A stretch of 64,000 bases of DNA from Prosthecobacter debontii (lineage in GTDB: Bacteria > Verrucomicrobiota > Verrucomicrobiia > Chthoniobacterales > Chthoniobacteraceae). The stretch lies in contig CAMDQC010000005.1 in NCBI GenBank assembly GCA_945905735.1, positions 1-64,000 of the forward strand, written 5' to 3'. Below, one piece after another: positions 1-8,802 of this stretch (position 1 is its first letter; each line of letters opens with the position of its first letter). The notes beneath the pieces were generated by a model, which saw only the letters and a list, made by a program, of their open reading frames with translations, did no database searches and was not told the origin of the DNA. The translations under genes and the position numbers were made by a program.

Positions 1-248
1 GCATCCCCCCAAACGCCGCCACCGCCTCCCCGATCGCCCGCTCCGCCGTCGTCGAATCCGTCGCATCCCCGGTAAAAGCCAGCGCCTTCTGCCCCAGCAC
101 CAGCTCCGCCGTCGTCGTCGTCTCCGGGTCCTTCCCCACCACCACCACGCGCCCCCCCGCAGCAATGATCGCCTTCGCCGCCGAAAGCCCCAGCCCCGTA
201 GTTCCCCCGATGATCACGATCGTTTTTCCAGCAAGCGGTAAAGTCATA
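1..248 (-). CDS. SDR-family oxidoreductase, N-terminal part (runs off the left edge)
   Basis: The complement from the ATG at 246-248 reads into the window edge without a stop (82 codons visible). Residues 7-20 read GKTIVIIGGTTGLG, the Gly-rich dinucleotide-binding turn at the start of a Rossmann fold as in short-chain dehydrogenases. A run of beta and alpha segments follows, including VVVVGKDPE after the second strand. Substrate and the catalytic Tyr-Lys lie outside the window, so only a family-level call is possible. It lies 51 bases downstream of the hrpA stop on the same strand and could be co-transcribed with it. Confidence 0.75.
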
Positions 249-299
249 CGCCGCACGATCGCGATTACGCGCCCAGCCTGCAATCAGGAAGTGTCGCGA

Positions 300-3200
300 C
301 TACCCGCCCAACTCCCGCAGCCGTTGCGCGGATGCGGGCTGCGCGGTGCCTAATTCCTGAGCGAAGAGGGAGACGCGGAACTCTTCGAGCATCCAGCGGA
401 ATGCGTCGCGGTTCGCGGCGGGCACGCGTTTTTCCCAGTCGGCGAATGGGGAAATCTGCTTCGCTTTTTCGGCGTCTTTCGCGGGGCTGAGGGCGGCGCG
501 CTCGGCTCGGATTTGCACGGCCTTTAAGTAACGCTGGAGGTGCGCGACTTGCGGGTATGGGGTGCGTGCGAGGAAGTCGGGCGGGAGGATACGCTGCACG
601 TCTTGCTCCATGCCGACGTAGCGTTTCGCGCTGGCGAGGACGGCTTGGCGGAGTGCGAGGAGCTGGCGCGTCCACTCGCCGAGCTGATACGTGAGGCGCG
701 GCAGATCGCGGCGCGCAGTCTCGACGAGCGCGGTGAAGCGCGCGGCGGTGAGCGGGTGCGCGGGCTGCGTGAGCGTGTGGGCGAGGAGGTTCGCGAAGGC
801 GCTTGTTTGCAGGACTTCGGCGGTGACGAACGCGACGGTGGGCGCGAGCTTCGCGCTCATGGCGGAGAGCGCGGCTTGGAAATTGACGGCCTGTTTCGGC
901 GCAGTCGGGATGTGCTTGGCAAACCCGGCGAGGTCTTTCTTTAAGCGCGCGAGGTCGGTGGCCAAGACAAGTTCCGCGAGCCTGCGCACGCCGCGCACGG
1001 AGGCCGCGGCGGCGTCTTCGCGTTTGCGGAAAAGGCGCACGTTCACGGACTTTTCGGCGGCTTCGATGCCGGGGAATGCGAGCAGCGGCACGTCGGCGAT
1101 TTGCTCGACGACGATGCTCTCGGGCAAGTCGCCAAACGACCACACGGCGAGCCCCGTTTGCTCCCATTTGGCGACGGCGGCGTTCCACGACTTCGTGTGC
1201 AAGTCGTGCCCATCCACAGCGGATTGCACGGCGGCGAGTTCGCGGCCTGCGGCGAGCGTTTTATCTTTGTGATCGATGACTTCGACGCGGGGCTGGAGAT
1301 GCGCGGGCAGGCTGTTCGGCGGCCAATCGCTCGCTTGCACGGGGACGCGATAGTTCCGGCTGAGAAATGCGGCCAGCTCGACGAGGAACTCGCCGCGCCC
1401 CGGCGTGAATGCGCCCGCGACTTCGGCGATCTTCGGCTCCAGCGGCATGAGCGGTTTGCGCACGCTCTTTGGGAGAGCGCGGAGGAGCACGGCGATTTGT
1501 TCTTCGCGGAGGCCGGGGACCATCCACTGAATCTGCCCGCTGGTGAGTTGCGCGGCGGCGGGCAGCGGGACTCGCACGGTCACGCCGTCGTTTTCCTCGC
1601 CGGGACTGAACGCATAGACGACGGGCAGCACGGTGTTTCCGAGCGAGACTTTGTCGGGGAAGAGCGTCTTGTCGAACGTGGTGTCGTGGTCGCCGACGAG
1701 GTCGTTTTCCGTCGCGATGAGGAAGTCGGGCTCGCGCACGATGCGCTCGCGGACGAGCTTGTTCAGGTCGTGGACGGACGAGACGGCCTTGATGCGGTCG
1801 GCGTAGAAAAGGAAGAGCGATTCTTCCAAATCATGCGCCCGGCGGCTGCGGACGCGGGTGAGCGCGTTGGCGAGTTTTTCGCGCAGCTTGGCGTTCTCCG
1901 CGAAGAAGCGCAGCGGAATGTGCGCTTCCTCGCCGACGAGTGCGCCTCGGATGAAAAGCTCGGTCGCTTCCTCCATGTTGATGCGTCCGTAATCAATGAG
2001 GTTGCGCATGATTTCCAGCCCGTGAATGAGCACGCGCTCGATGCAGAGGACGCGCTGCGCTTTCGCGCTCCAGTGCGGGTCGGAGTAGCGGTGGCTGCAA
2101 AGATGCGGGCCGACTTCGAGCACCCACTCGGGGTGGATGCCCGCGACGGTGCGCGCGAAAAGCTGGGAGGTTTCTACGATCTCGCCCGCGACGATCCACG
2201 GCGGTTGCGGGAGCTTTTTCTCCTCGGGGGTGCGGCGCTTTTTCTCGAAGCGTTCGTAGAGGTTCGAGCCGGGGAAGAGCGTGACGATGCGGTTGCCGCC
2301 GGCTTTGTAGGTGTTCTTCTCCGTGCGCTGCGCGACTTGCCCGAGCAGCCCGGCGAGGACGCTGCGGTGCATGGCGGCGTAGTAGTCCTTGGGCTCTTTG
2401 GGGTTGCGGTCTTCGATGACGTCGGCGAGCTGCCAGTGAATGTCGCGCCACTCGCGCATCCGGGAGATGGAGAGGAAGTTCGCTTTGCAAAACCGCCGGT
2501 TGGCATTGCCGCCGCCGCGTCCTTCGGGGTTGGGCGCTTCATTCCAAATGTGGAGCAGCGTGAGGAAGTCGGAGTCCACATCCGCGAACGCGCGGTGAGC
2601 CGCAGCGGCGGCTTCTTTTTGCTCCTCGGGCCGCTCGCGTGGGTCCGGTACGCTGAGGCCAGCGGCGATGATGAGCAGCTCCGGCAGCACGCCCTCGATG
2701 CGCGCTTGCAGGAGCATCCGCCCGAGCGTCGGGTCCACGGGGAGCCGCGCCAGCTCTTGCCCGAGCGGCGTGAGCGCGTTCGTGTCGTCAATCGCGCCCA
2801 GCTCGTGCAGCAGCGTGTAGCCCGCCGAAATCGCGGCGGCGTGCGGCGGGTTGATGAACGGGAACGTCTCAATCTCGCCGAGCCGAAACGCCTTCATGCG
2901 CAGGATGACTTCCGCGAGATTTGCGCGCTGGATTTCCGGCTGCGTGAAGGGCGGACGCGCGTCGTATTCCTCCTGCGAGTAAAGGCGGATGCACGTCCCG
3001 GCCTGGATGCGCCCGGCGCGTCCGCAGCGTTGGTTCGCGCTGCTCTGCGAGACGGGCTCGACGGGCAGGCGCTTTGTCCGCGTGCGAGGATTGTAGCGGC
3101 TGATGCGAGAGAGCCCGGCATCAATCACAAAGCGGATGCGAGGCAGCGTGAGCGAGGTTTCGGCGATGTTCGTGGCCACGATGACGCGCCGTTTCGCCCC

Positions 3201-4010
3201 CGGCGAAAAGATGCGCTGCTGCTCGCCAGCGGGCATCCGCCCGAAGAGCCCGATGACCTCGTAGCCCGCGCCGAGCGAGCCTTCGAGAATCTCCCGCGTC
3301 TCCTTGATGTCGCGCTCCGTGGGCATAAATACGAGCACGTCGCCGAAGTCCGATTCGATGAGCGCATTCTCCACCGCCTGCACCGCCGCATCCACATAAT
3401 GAATGTCCTCGCCGTCCGCCACCGCGGGTTCGTAGCGCACTTCGACGGGGAACATGCGCCCCGACACTTCGATGATCGGCGCACCGCCGAACGCTTCGGA
3501 AAACGCCGTCGTATCCAGCGTGGCGGAGGCGATGACGAGCTTCAGCTCAGGCCGCTTTTTCAAAAGGCCGCGCAAGTAGCCGAGGAGAAAATCAATGTTC
3601 AGCGAACGCTCGTGCGCTTCGTCCAGCATGAGCGCCGTGTAGCTGCGCAGCATCGGGTCCGACTGGATTTCCGCCAGCAGGATGCCGTCCGTCATGAACT
3701 TGATTTTGGTATCGCGCCCCGTGTCGTCGTTGAAGCGCATCTTGCACCCGACCTCGCGCCCCCAAGTGACTTGCAGCTCCTCCGCGACGCGCTTGGACAC
3801 GCTCATCGCCGCGACGCGACGCGGCTGAGTGCAGCCGATTTTCCCGCGCTCCGCCGTCCCTGCTTCGAGCAGCATCTTGGGAATCTGCGTCGTCTTCCCC
3901 GAGCCCGTCTCCCCCGCGATGATGAGCACCTGATGCTCGCGAATCGCCGCGATGATCTCCGCACGACGGAGGGAAACCGGGAGGTCTTCGGGATAGCGGA
4001 TGTTCAGCAT
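300..4010 (-). CDS. hrpA: ATP-dependent RNA helicase HrpA (DEAH family)
   Basis: A 1236-residue DEAH-box RNA helicase, near the family's usual length of about 1300. Visible motifs: Walker A GETGSGKT at 33-40, DEAH at 130-133, SAT at 162-164 and motif VI QRCGRAGR at 327-334. The winged-helix/ratchet and OB regions follow, and the long C-terminal half matches the HrpA-specific extension (DUF3418). Family members remodel RNA or ribosome complexes in the cytoplasm, notably stalled or collided ribosomes in E. coli. The ATG at 4010 is the first possible start because a TAG stop lies immediately before it in frame. A GGAG about 11 bases upstream could serve as ribosome binding site and lies inside the remains of a vapC gene. 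The opposite strand carries a very long open frame, which is a composition shadow. Confidence 0.95.
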   Translation of the reverse strand: MLNIRYPEDLPVSLRRAEIIAAIREHQVLIIAGETGSGKTTQIPKMLLEAGTAERGKIGCTQPRRVAAMSVSKRVAEELQVTWGREVGCKMRFNDDTGRDTKIKFMTDGILLAEIQSDPMLRSYTALMLDEAHERSLNIDFLLGYLRGLLKKRPELKLVIASATLDTTAFSEAFGGAPIIEVSGRMFPVEVRYEPAVADGEDIHYVDAAVQAVENALIESDFGDVLVFMPTERDIKETREILEGSLGAGYEVIGLFGRMPAGEQQRIFSPGAKRRVIVATNIAETSLTLPRIRFVIDAGLSRISRYNPRTRTKRLPVEPVSQSSANQRCGRAGRIQAGTCIRLYSQEEYDARPPFTQPEIQRANLAEVILRMKAFRLGEIETFPFINPPHAAAISAGYTLLHELGAIDDTNALTPLGQELARLPVDPTLGRMLLQARIEGVLPELLIIAAGLSVPDPRERPEEQKEAAAAAHRAFADVDSDFLTLLHIWNEAPNPEGRGGGNANRRFCKANFLSISRMREWRDIHWQLADVIEDRNPKEPKDYYAAMHRSVLAGLLGQVAQRTEKNTYKAGGNRIVTLFPGSNLYERFEKKRRTPEEKKLPQPPWIVAGEIVETSQLFARTVAGIHPEWVLEVGPHLCSHRYSDPHWSAKAQRVLCIERVLIHGLEIMRNLIDYGRINMEEATELFIRGALVGEEAHIPLRFFAENAKLREKLANALTRVRSRRAHDLEESLFLFYADRIKAVSSVHDLNKLVRERIVREPDFLIATENDLVGDHDTTFDKTLFPDKVSLGNTVLPVVYAFSPGEENDGVTVRVPLPAAAQLTSGQIQWMVPGLREEQIAVLLRALPKSVRKPLMPLEPKIAEVAGAFTPGRGEFLVELAAFLSRNYRVPVQASDWPPNSLPAHLQPRVEVIDHKDKTLAAGRELAAVQSAVDGHDLHTKSWNAAVAKWEQTGLAVWSFGDLPESIVVEQIADVPLLAFPGIEAAEKSVNVRLFRKREDAAAASVRGVRRLAELVLATDLARLKKDLAGFAKHIPTAPKQAVNFQAALSAMSAKLAPTVAFVTAEVLQTSAFANLLAHTLTQPAHPLTAARFTALVETARRDLPRLTYQLGEWTRQLLALRQAVLASAKRYVGMEQDVQRILPPDFLARTPYPQVAHLQRYLKAVQIRAERAALSPAKDAEKAKQISPFADWEKRVPAANRDAFRWMLEEFRVSLFAQELGTAQPASAQRLRELGG

Positions 4011-4060
4011 CTATCCAGCAGCTCCGAGATGACATTTGTATCGAGCAAATATCCTTTCAC
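4004..4060 (-). pseudogene. Truncated VapC-type PIN toxin (first 18 codons only)
   Basis: Reading from the GTG at 4058-4060 on the complement gives VKGYLLDTNVISELLDRC and then TGA. This is the N-terminal strand of a VapC/PIN ribonuclease, with the first catalytic Asp in LLDTNV. The start overlaps the antitoxin stop as GTGA, the usual vapBC coupling. The frame ends after 18 residues where the hrpA sequence begins: the hrpA ATG lies inside the last codons, one frame away. The other acidic PIN residues and the rest of the domain (about 110 residues) are missing, so no active toxin can be made. A deletion between vapC and hrpA is the simplest explanation. Confidence 0.75.
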
Positions 4061-4272
4061 AGCGGCTCCACATCTCGCGGCATCTCGCGCAGTCTCGCAA
4101 AGTCCGCATCAGTCCCCACGTCTGGGATTTCAAGGAGCAGCCCCTTCAAATCCGGGAACGAGGTATCTCCCGACTCAGACTCCAGCTTTTCCGCGAGAAA
4201 GTCATAGACCTCCCGCTTCTCCTGAAACGCCAATTTCTCAATGGCCGATTCTATTTCCAATACAGTGCTCAT
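4057..4272 (-). CDS. Orphan VapB-like antitoxin
   Basis: A 71-residue acidic protein beginning MSTVLEIESAIEKL, with a predicted helical N-terminal half and a C-terminal tail rich in Asp, Glu and Pro. Size and layout fit small DUF2281/RelB-like antitoxins paired with PIN toxins. The start at 4272 is preferred over an upstream in-frame ATG at 4308 because antitoxins of this type begin close to this motif. Its stop overlaps a GTG that opens a truncated vapC, which supports the antitoxin call. With the toxin broken it is an orphan; it might still bind DNA or neutralise a related toxin elsewhere. A specific antitoxin family is not certain from sequence alone. Confidence 0.65.
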   Translation of the reverse strand: MSTVLEIESAIEKLAFQEKREVYDFLAEKLESESGDTSFPDLKGLLLEIPDVGTDADFARLREMPRDVEPL

Positions 4273-4325
4273 ACGCGAAAAGGTGCCCGATAGAGTCGAG
4301 AGCGTCAACCTACGGACTGAACGGC

Positions 4326-4694
4326 CTACTTCGCCTCGATGAAATCCACGACCATCGGCTCTTCGAGATGCGGCTTCAGCACTTCGACGAATGCGACGTG
4401 CGCGGGATGGACGAGGTAGGCGTCGCGGTCGGCGGCGTTCTTGAAGGTGACGATCCAGCAGTGGGTGAAGCCCTTCGAGAGACCTTCGGGGCTGGAGTTC
4501 GTGCCGTGCAGGAACGTGAGGATGAATGGGATTTTCTCCTTCAGCCCGGCGAAGGCGGTGACGACTTTTTCGACCTCCTCCTTCTTGGCATCCGCTTTGA
4601 ACTTGAAGTGGACGACATGAAAGACGGGACCGTCTGCGGCGATTGTGGACATAGAAAATGCGATGAGTGCGGCGAGGGCGAAGAGATATTTCAT
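4326..4694 (-). CDS. Secreted Dabb (stress-responsive alpha/beta barrel) protein
   Basis: A 122-residue protein. MKYLFALAALIAFSMSTIAA at 1-20 is a Sec signal peptide, so the start is placed at 4694 rather than at an upstream in-frame ATG. The rest is a Dabb domain: the HVVHFKFK strand, a helix with KKEEVEKVVTAFAGL, then SKGFTHCWIVTFKNAADRDAYLVHP, the family's typical signature. Dabb proteins are small dimeric barrels of mostly unknown activity. A second, cytoplasmic Dabb protein is encoded at 42.6 kb and shares the GFTH and AA-RDAYL-HPAH features. It follows the acetylesterase-like gene on the same strand with a 70-base gap, so co-transcription is likely. Confidence 0.8.
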   Translation of the reverse strand: MKYLFALAALIAFSMSTIAADGPVFHVVHFKFKADAKKEEVEKVVTAFAGLKEKIPFILTFLHGTNSSPEGLSKGFTHCWIVTFKNAADRDAYLVHPAHVAFVEVLKPHLEEPMVVDFIEAK

Positions 4695-4764
4695 ACTGCG
4701 CGCTTGGATGCCCGGCGCGGTGGGGAAACTCAATCGCATTCTCGAAAGGTGGCCCCGGCGAAGC

Positions 4765-7719
4765 TTATTGCTTGGGCACGATGGGCACGTTGCAGAACGT
4801 CAGCGCGGCGAGGCCGTTCGTGCCGGTGAGGAGCGTATCTTGGTTCCACTCGATTTCTTTCAAGTAGGTGATCTTCGTCGCGGTGCTTGGCTCTTTGAGT
4901 TTCAGCGTGAGCACGGGTCCGGCGACGCTGCCGCTGGCGATTTTGCCTTTCTCGCCGTCGAGGTAGAACTGGCTGGCGAGCTTGTCGTCCCATGCTACGG
5001 GCTGGTCGAAAGTCAGCGTGATCGTGTCTTTTCCCGCGTAGGTTGCGGATCGCAGGTTTGGCGCGGTGAGCGGGCCGGCGGGCACTTTGCCGTAGTTGTC
5101 GCGCTCGATGAGCGGCTGGACCATGCGTGCGAATTCCGCCCATCCGACGAGCGGGAAATGGCATCCACCGGGAGGTCGCACACCGAGCGTGGAAAGGATG
5201 CTCATTTTGGAAAAGAGCGTCGGGAGTGTGCGCTGCTTCTCGCGGAGCATATCGCCCGACCCGAGGCGTCCACCCATGCTGCATGAGTTTGGCCAGATTT
5301 GGAAAACGTAGTAGTGCTGCACGTTCGGGAAGTCGGTCTTCCACCCCGCGGCCATCTCGATGAAGAATGGATGATACGTCTCCCAGCCGTAGCCGCCTGT
5401 GGGGCCGTCGGAGCCCTGGTCGTTTTCGCCCTGATGCCACAGGATGCTGCGGATTCCGTGCGTGAGCCTTGCCTGCTGCACGCGCCAGAGCATGCGGCCG
5501 TAAATGCTTGTGAGGTCGGTAGGGTTCGCAGCGTCGCGTTGATGGACGTCGATGCGCGTTCCGCCGACTGCGGCGTTGATCATGAAGATGGGCATCTTTT
5601 GGCTTTCGAGCAGGCGCTTTGCGAGTTCCATGCCCCACCAGCCGAGCTCGGCCTTCTCGCCCTTCTGCGCTTTCCAAACAGGCAGCACCCAGCCGTTGCC
5701 GGTGTTGTCCTTCGCGTTTTGCGAAGGTCGCGCGTAGCTGCGAATCCACTCGTTAGTCTCCGGCGGTGATTTTTCGCCGGTGTCGGTCGCGAGCGCGTTG
5801 GATTGGCCGTCGATGATGTAGGCGTCGCCGCAGACAAGATTGCTCACGGTGTTCAGCACGGTGTCTTTGCCGGTGCCGAACTCGACTTTATATTTGATGA
5901 GCCCCGGCTTGAGCTTTGCGGACAGCGCGTAGGACTTGTCGGCGGCGGGCTTTGCGGTCGCAGTGCTCACGAGTTTGTCGTCGGCGTAGAGTTTCAAAAA
6001 GACTGAGTCGGCAGCGGTGTCGAGTGTGCCGTTGTAAAAAAGCGTGCCCTCGTTTTTGTCGTCGCGGGCGTAGAACTGGCCTTCTTCGGGCTTCTCGTCT
6101 TTTGCCGGAACCCGAGCGACCCACGCGTCGCTCTTCGGCTCGGTCACAGCGATTTCGACCGACCGCGAAACGGGCGCGCCGCCATTGCTCATGGTCGCGG
6201 TGACGGTGAGCTTGCCGCTGTTTTGCGCGCGCTTGAGGATGAGTTTGCCCGGCGAGACCTCCTTGATAACCGCGAAAGGTGCGACACTCCACTCCGTCTT
6301 CAACTCGCCCGCATCTTTAGGCGGCATCCAGCTAAGGTTCGCCACCTGCCCCACTTCGATTGTTGCCCGTCCATCCCATGCCGCCGGAGCAATCAGCGTG
6401 TAGTTCGGATCAGAAATCGTCTCCTTGACCGAAATCGCGATGTCCTTCGTTTTCACGCCGTCGGGATAAATCGCGCGGCATTGCAGAGTCACAGCGGTAT
6501 TGCCCGTCACGCGTCCGGCGTCGAACGCGTAAGAAAAGCGATCCACCGCCACCACGCGGTCCGCGCCGGCGCTTTTCAAAACCCAGTAAATCTTCTGCGC
6601 TCCGCCGGCCTGCACAGTAAACGTCGCGCTTTTTCCCTCGGCGACAGTCGCCGACGCGGACGAAACCGTAAACGCATTTCCCGGCTGCACGATCGGCCCG
6701 ACGAGCGTTTGCTGCGCCTTCTGGTTTTCGTGTTGCAGCTTCACCCAATCCGCAGAGCGCGTCACTTTCGAGATCCGCACTTCATCGAGGTCGCCGACGA
6801 AATCGTAGTTGTTGTACCAGCCTCCGATGTAGAGCCGCGCGGGAGTCTTAAGGGCCAGCGGAGCGTTTGGCGTCTTTGAGGTGTTGCTGAGTTCGCCGTT
6901 CACGTAGATTCGCGACTCGCCCTTCTCGTACGTGTGGAAGATGTGAACCCACTCGTTCATCGGCAACCGCCCGACGCTCGCGACGTCCGCGCCGGAAAAG
7001 TAGCACTCCATTTTCACATGCGGCGGGCTCTGGAAATGCATCACCACTTTCCCCTGCCCGTGCTCATTGCCCCAAGCGAGTGTGCGACCGTTCGACTTCT
7101 CCGCGCGCAGCCACGCCTCGGTGCTGTGCGGAGCGGAACCGACCGGATAGTTCTCAATCTTCTCGCCGCAAAAAATCCCCTGCTTTCCTCCAAGATGACG
7201 CGCTGGTCCGACCATGCCCGCCGTCGCTGTCGTGCCGACATCCTTCGTCTGCACCGAGCCCACTTCATCCGAAACGCCGTCGCCCATGTGAAAGACACTC
7301 AGATAGCCGTTCGATTCGCCGAACACCGCCTTGCCATCCGACTCGCTCGCTGCGTCCGGCTTGCCCCAATGCACCTTCAGCTCCTGTCGCGCATTCCCTT
7401 TAATCGTCGGCATGCGCACCCAAATGCTCGCCGCCCCCGCAGCCGCGTCCCATTGCTCGATTTGAAATGCCAGCGGCTTGCCATCGGCGGAAAAACGCAC
7501 GTCATCGCCGTTTGGTTTCGCCGCTGCGAAGTTGAAGAAGTCCTTGTGCAAACGGACGAGCACCGGGAAGCCCTCCTCGCTCGCCGCCGCCGGGATATTC
7601 GCACCATCGGGAGTCGTGTTTAGAAAAAGCGAACCAGTGTTTTTCCAGGCAGGATATTGTGCAAATGTGGACGCAGCAGTTGCTACGAGGAGCGACATGG
7701 AAATCAGAGAATACTTCAT
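4765..7719 (-). CDS. Secreted sialate O-acetylesterase-like protein with DUF2341 and LamG regions
   Basis: A 984-residue secreted protein. Start at 7719 gives a signal peptide MKYSLISMSLLVATAASTFA; longer in-frame starts would hide it. Order: DUF2341-like segment (about 30-130), concanavalin/LamG-like jelly roll (about 145-330, with NEWVHIFHTY and RIYVNGELS), Ig-like linker regions (about 345-600), then a SASA-type SGNH esterase domain (about 630-880). The esterase shows GDAYIIDGQSNA (nucleophile Ser at about 640) and LWHQGEND (about 760-767). Such enzymes remove O-acetyl groups from sialic acids or plant and algal polysaccharides. The lectin-like front half suggests binding of a polymer. Substrate is not deducible. 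It is divergent from ribH. Confidence 0.85.
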   Translation of the reverse strand: MKYSLISMSLLVATAASTFAQYPAWKNTGSLFLNTTPDGANIPAAASEEGFPVLVRLHKDFFNFAAAKPNGDDVRFSADGKPLAFQIEQWDAAAGAASIWVRMPTIKGNARQELKVHWGKPDAASESDGKAVFGESNGYLSVFHMGDGVSDEVGSVQTKDVGTTATAGMVGPARHLGGKQGIFCGEKIENYPVGSAPHSTEAWLRAEKSNGRTLAWGNEHGQGKVVMHFQSPPHVKMECYFSGADVASVGRLPMNEWVHIFHTYEKGESRIYVNGELSNTSKTPNAPLALKTPARLYIGGWYNNYDFVGDLDEVRISKVTRSADWVKLQHENQKAQQTLVGPIVQPGNAFTVSSASATVAEGKSATFTVQAGGAQKIYWVLKSAGADRVVAVDRFSYAFDAGRVTGNTAVTLQCRAIYPDGVKTKDIAISVKETISDPNYTLIAPAAWDGRATIEVGQVANLSWMPPKDAGELKTEWSVAPFAVIKEVSPGKLILKRAQNSGKLTVTATMSNGGAPVSRSVEIAVTEPKSDAWVARVPAKDEKPEEGQFYARDDKNEGTLFYNGTLDTAADSVFLKLYADDKLVSTATAKPAADKSYALSAKLKPGLIKYKVEFGTGKDTVLNTVSNLVCGDAYIIDGQSNALATDTGEKSPPETNEWIRSYARPSQNAKDNTGNGWVLPVWKAQKGEKAELGWWGMELAKRLLESQKMPIFMINAAVGGTRIDVHQRDAANPTDLTSIYGRMLWRVQQARLTHGIRSILWHQGENDQGSDGPTGGYGWETYHPFFIEMAAGWKTDFPNVQHYYVFQIWPNSCSMGGRLGSGDMLREKQRTLPTLFSKMSILSTLGVRPPGGCHFPLVGWAEFARMVQPLIERDNYGKVPAGPLTAPNLRSATYAGKDTITLTFDQPVAWDDKLASQFYLDGEKGKIASGSVAGPVLTLKLKEPSTATKITYLKEIEWNQDTLLTGTNGLAALTFCNVPIVPKQ

Positions 7720-7843
7720 AGAGAACGGCGGTTCTACAGAGCGACCGGGAGGCGTGGCGAGGCTGATGAATCGAAGCGCTCCACTCGAAAATCTAGCAGG
7801 GCTCTTGCGCAAACGCGTGTCGCCGCTACTCTCCGCGCCTCTC

Positions 7844-8335
7844 ATGTCAAAAATACAGCCAAGCAGACCTGCGAAACTGACCGGCCAACGCCGCTTCGGA
7901 ATCGTCGCGAGCCTTTATAATTCTGAATACGTCGAGGGCCTCGTGGAGGCAGCTCGCAAGGAGCTCAAGGCGCTCGCACCCAAGGCACAGGTCGATCTCG
8001 TTTACGTGCCGGGCTCGTATGAAATCCCGCTCGGCGTGAAGGCTTACATAGACTCGGCAGCGGATGTGGATGCCGTGCTCGCTTTTGGCCTCCTCTGGGA
8101 TGGTGAGACGATGCACGCGGGCCTCATCGCAACGGCGGTGACGAACTCGCTGCTCGATATTTCGCTGAACTACGACACGCCCGTCCTCCATGAAGTTCTC
8201 GTGGTGAAAACGGCAGAGCAAGCGAAGGAGCGATGCCTCGGCACGAAGATCAATCGCGGCACAGAAGCCGCCCGCGCCGCTGTCCGCATGGTGCAGACGA
8301 TGGACAGCCTGCCGTCTAACGACATCCCATTTTAA
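7844..8335 (+). CDS. ribH: 6,7-dimethyl-8-ribityllumazine synthase
   Basis: A 163-residue protein of normal length for lumazine synthase, the penultimate step of riboflavin synthesis, which joins a ribityl-aminouracil and a dihydroxybutanone phosphate. Family features: RFGIVASLYN near the N-terminus, VPGSYEIPL (substrate loop), VLAFGLLWDGETMH (the usual G-x-x-I-x-G-x-T-x-H is modified but Gly, Glu, Thr and His are kept), and ALL-type oligomer contacts near NRGTEAARAAV. The start at 7844 gives the standard N-terminus; the longer open frame upstream is non-coding. The stop overlaps the nusB ATG by one base, so ribH-nusB-ftsY forms an operon. No FMN riboswitch was recognised upstream. Confidence 0.95.
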   Translation: MSKIQPSRPAKLTGQRRFGIVASLYNSEYVEGLVEAARKELKALAPKAQVDLVYVPGSYEIPLGVKAYIDSAADVDAVLAFGLLWDGETMHAGLIATAVTNSLLDISLNYDTPVLHEVLVVKTAEQAKERCLGTKINRGTEAARAAVRMVQTMDSLPSNDIPF

Positions 8336-8799
8336 TGAGTAAACGACGCGAGGGCCGCGAAGCAGCGGTGCAATATCTCTACCAACTCGACATCCACGGC
8401 AACCCGGCTGCGGATCTGCGAGCGGACTTCTGGCTCGTCCGCGAGGCCACGGCGGCAGTGAAGGAGTTCACCGAGAGCCTCATCGCGGGCTTCCTCACCA
8501 AACGGGAGGAAGTGGACGTGACTCTGAAACGCCACCTCCGCAACTTTGAAGTCGGGCGGCTGAACACCGTGGACCGCAACATCCTGCGGCTGGCGATTTA
8601 TGAGATGTTTCATCGCCTAGAGACGCCGCCCATCGTGGCGATCAATGAAGCAATCGACCTCGCGAAAAAGTTCGGTGGCGAAGACTCCGGCAAGTTCGTG
8701 AATGGCGTGCTGGACCAAGTGAAGCGCGAACTCACGCGTCCTCTCCGTGATGCCGTGACGCCCTACACGAAAGGGCCGAAACCCGCCGCGAAACCGTAA
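8335..8799 (+). CDS. nusB: Transcription antitermination factor NusB
   Basis: A 154-residue protein with the all-helical NusB fold: REGREAAVQYLYQLDI near the start, then VGRLNTVDRNILRLAIYEM and PPIVAINEAIDLAKKFGGEDSGKFVNGVLD. The last stretch is the best conserved part of the family. NusB binds boxA RNA together with ribosomal protein S10 and promotes antitermination on rRNA operons. It overlaps the ribH stop by one base (TAATG), so the two are translationally coupled, the common ribH-nusB order in bacteria. The next gene, ftsY, begins three bases after its stop. Confidence 0.95.
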   Translation: MSKRREGREAAVQYLYQLDIHGNPAADLRADFWLVREATAAVKEFTESLIAGFLTKREEVDVTLKRHLRNFEVGRLNTVDRNILRLAIYEMFHRLETPPIVAINEAIDLAKKFGGEDSGKFVNGVLDQVKRELTRPLRDAVTPYTKGPKPAAKP

Positions 8800-8802
8800 G
8801 TT

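Noticed and set aside
1101-4829. Very long forward open frame (1242 codons) antisense to hrpA
   Set aside because: It mirrors hrpA, has no family motifs and is rich in Arg, Asp and Glu as expected from antisense GC-rich DNA. The helicase on the other strand carries all conserved motifs.
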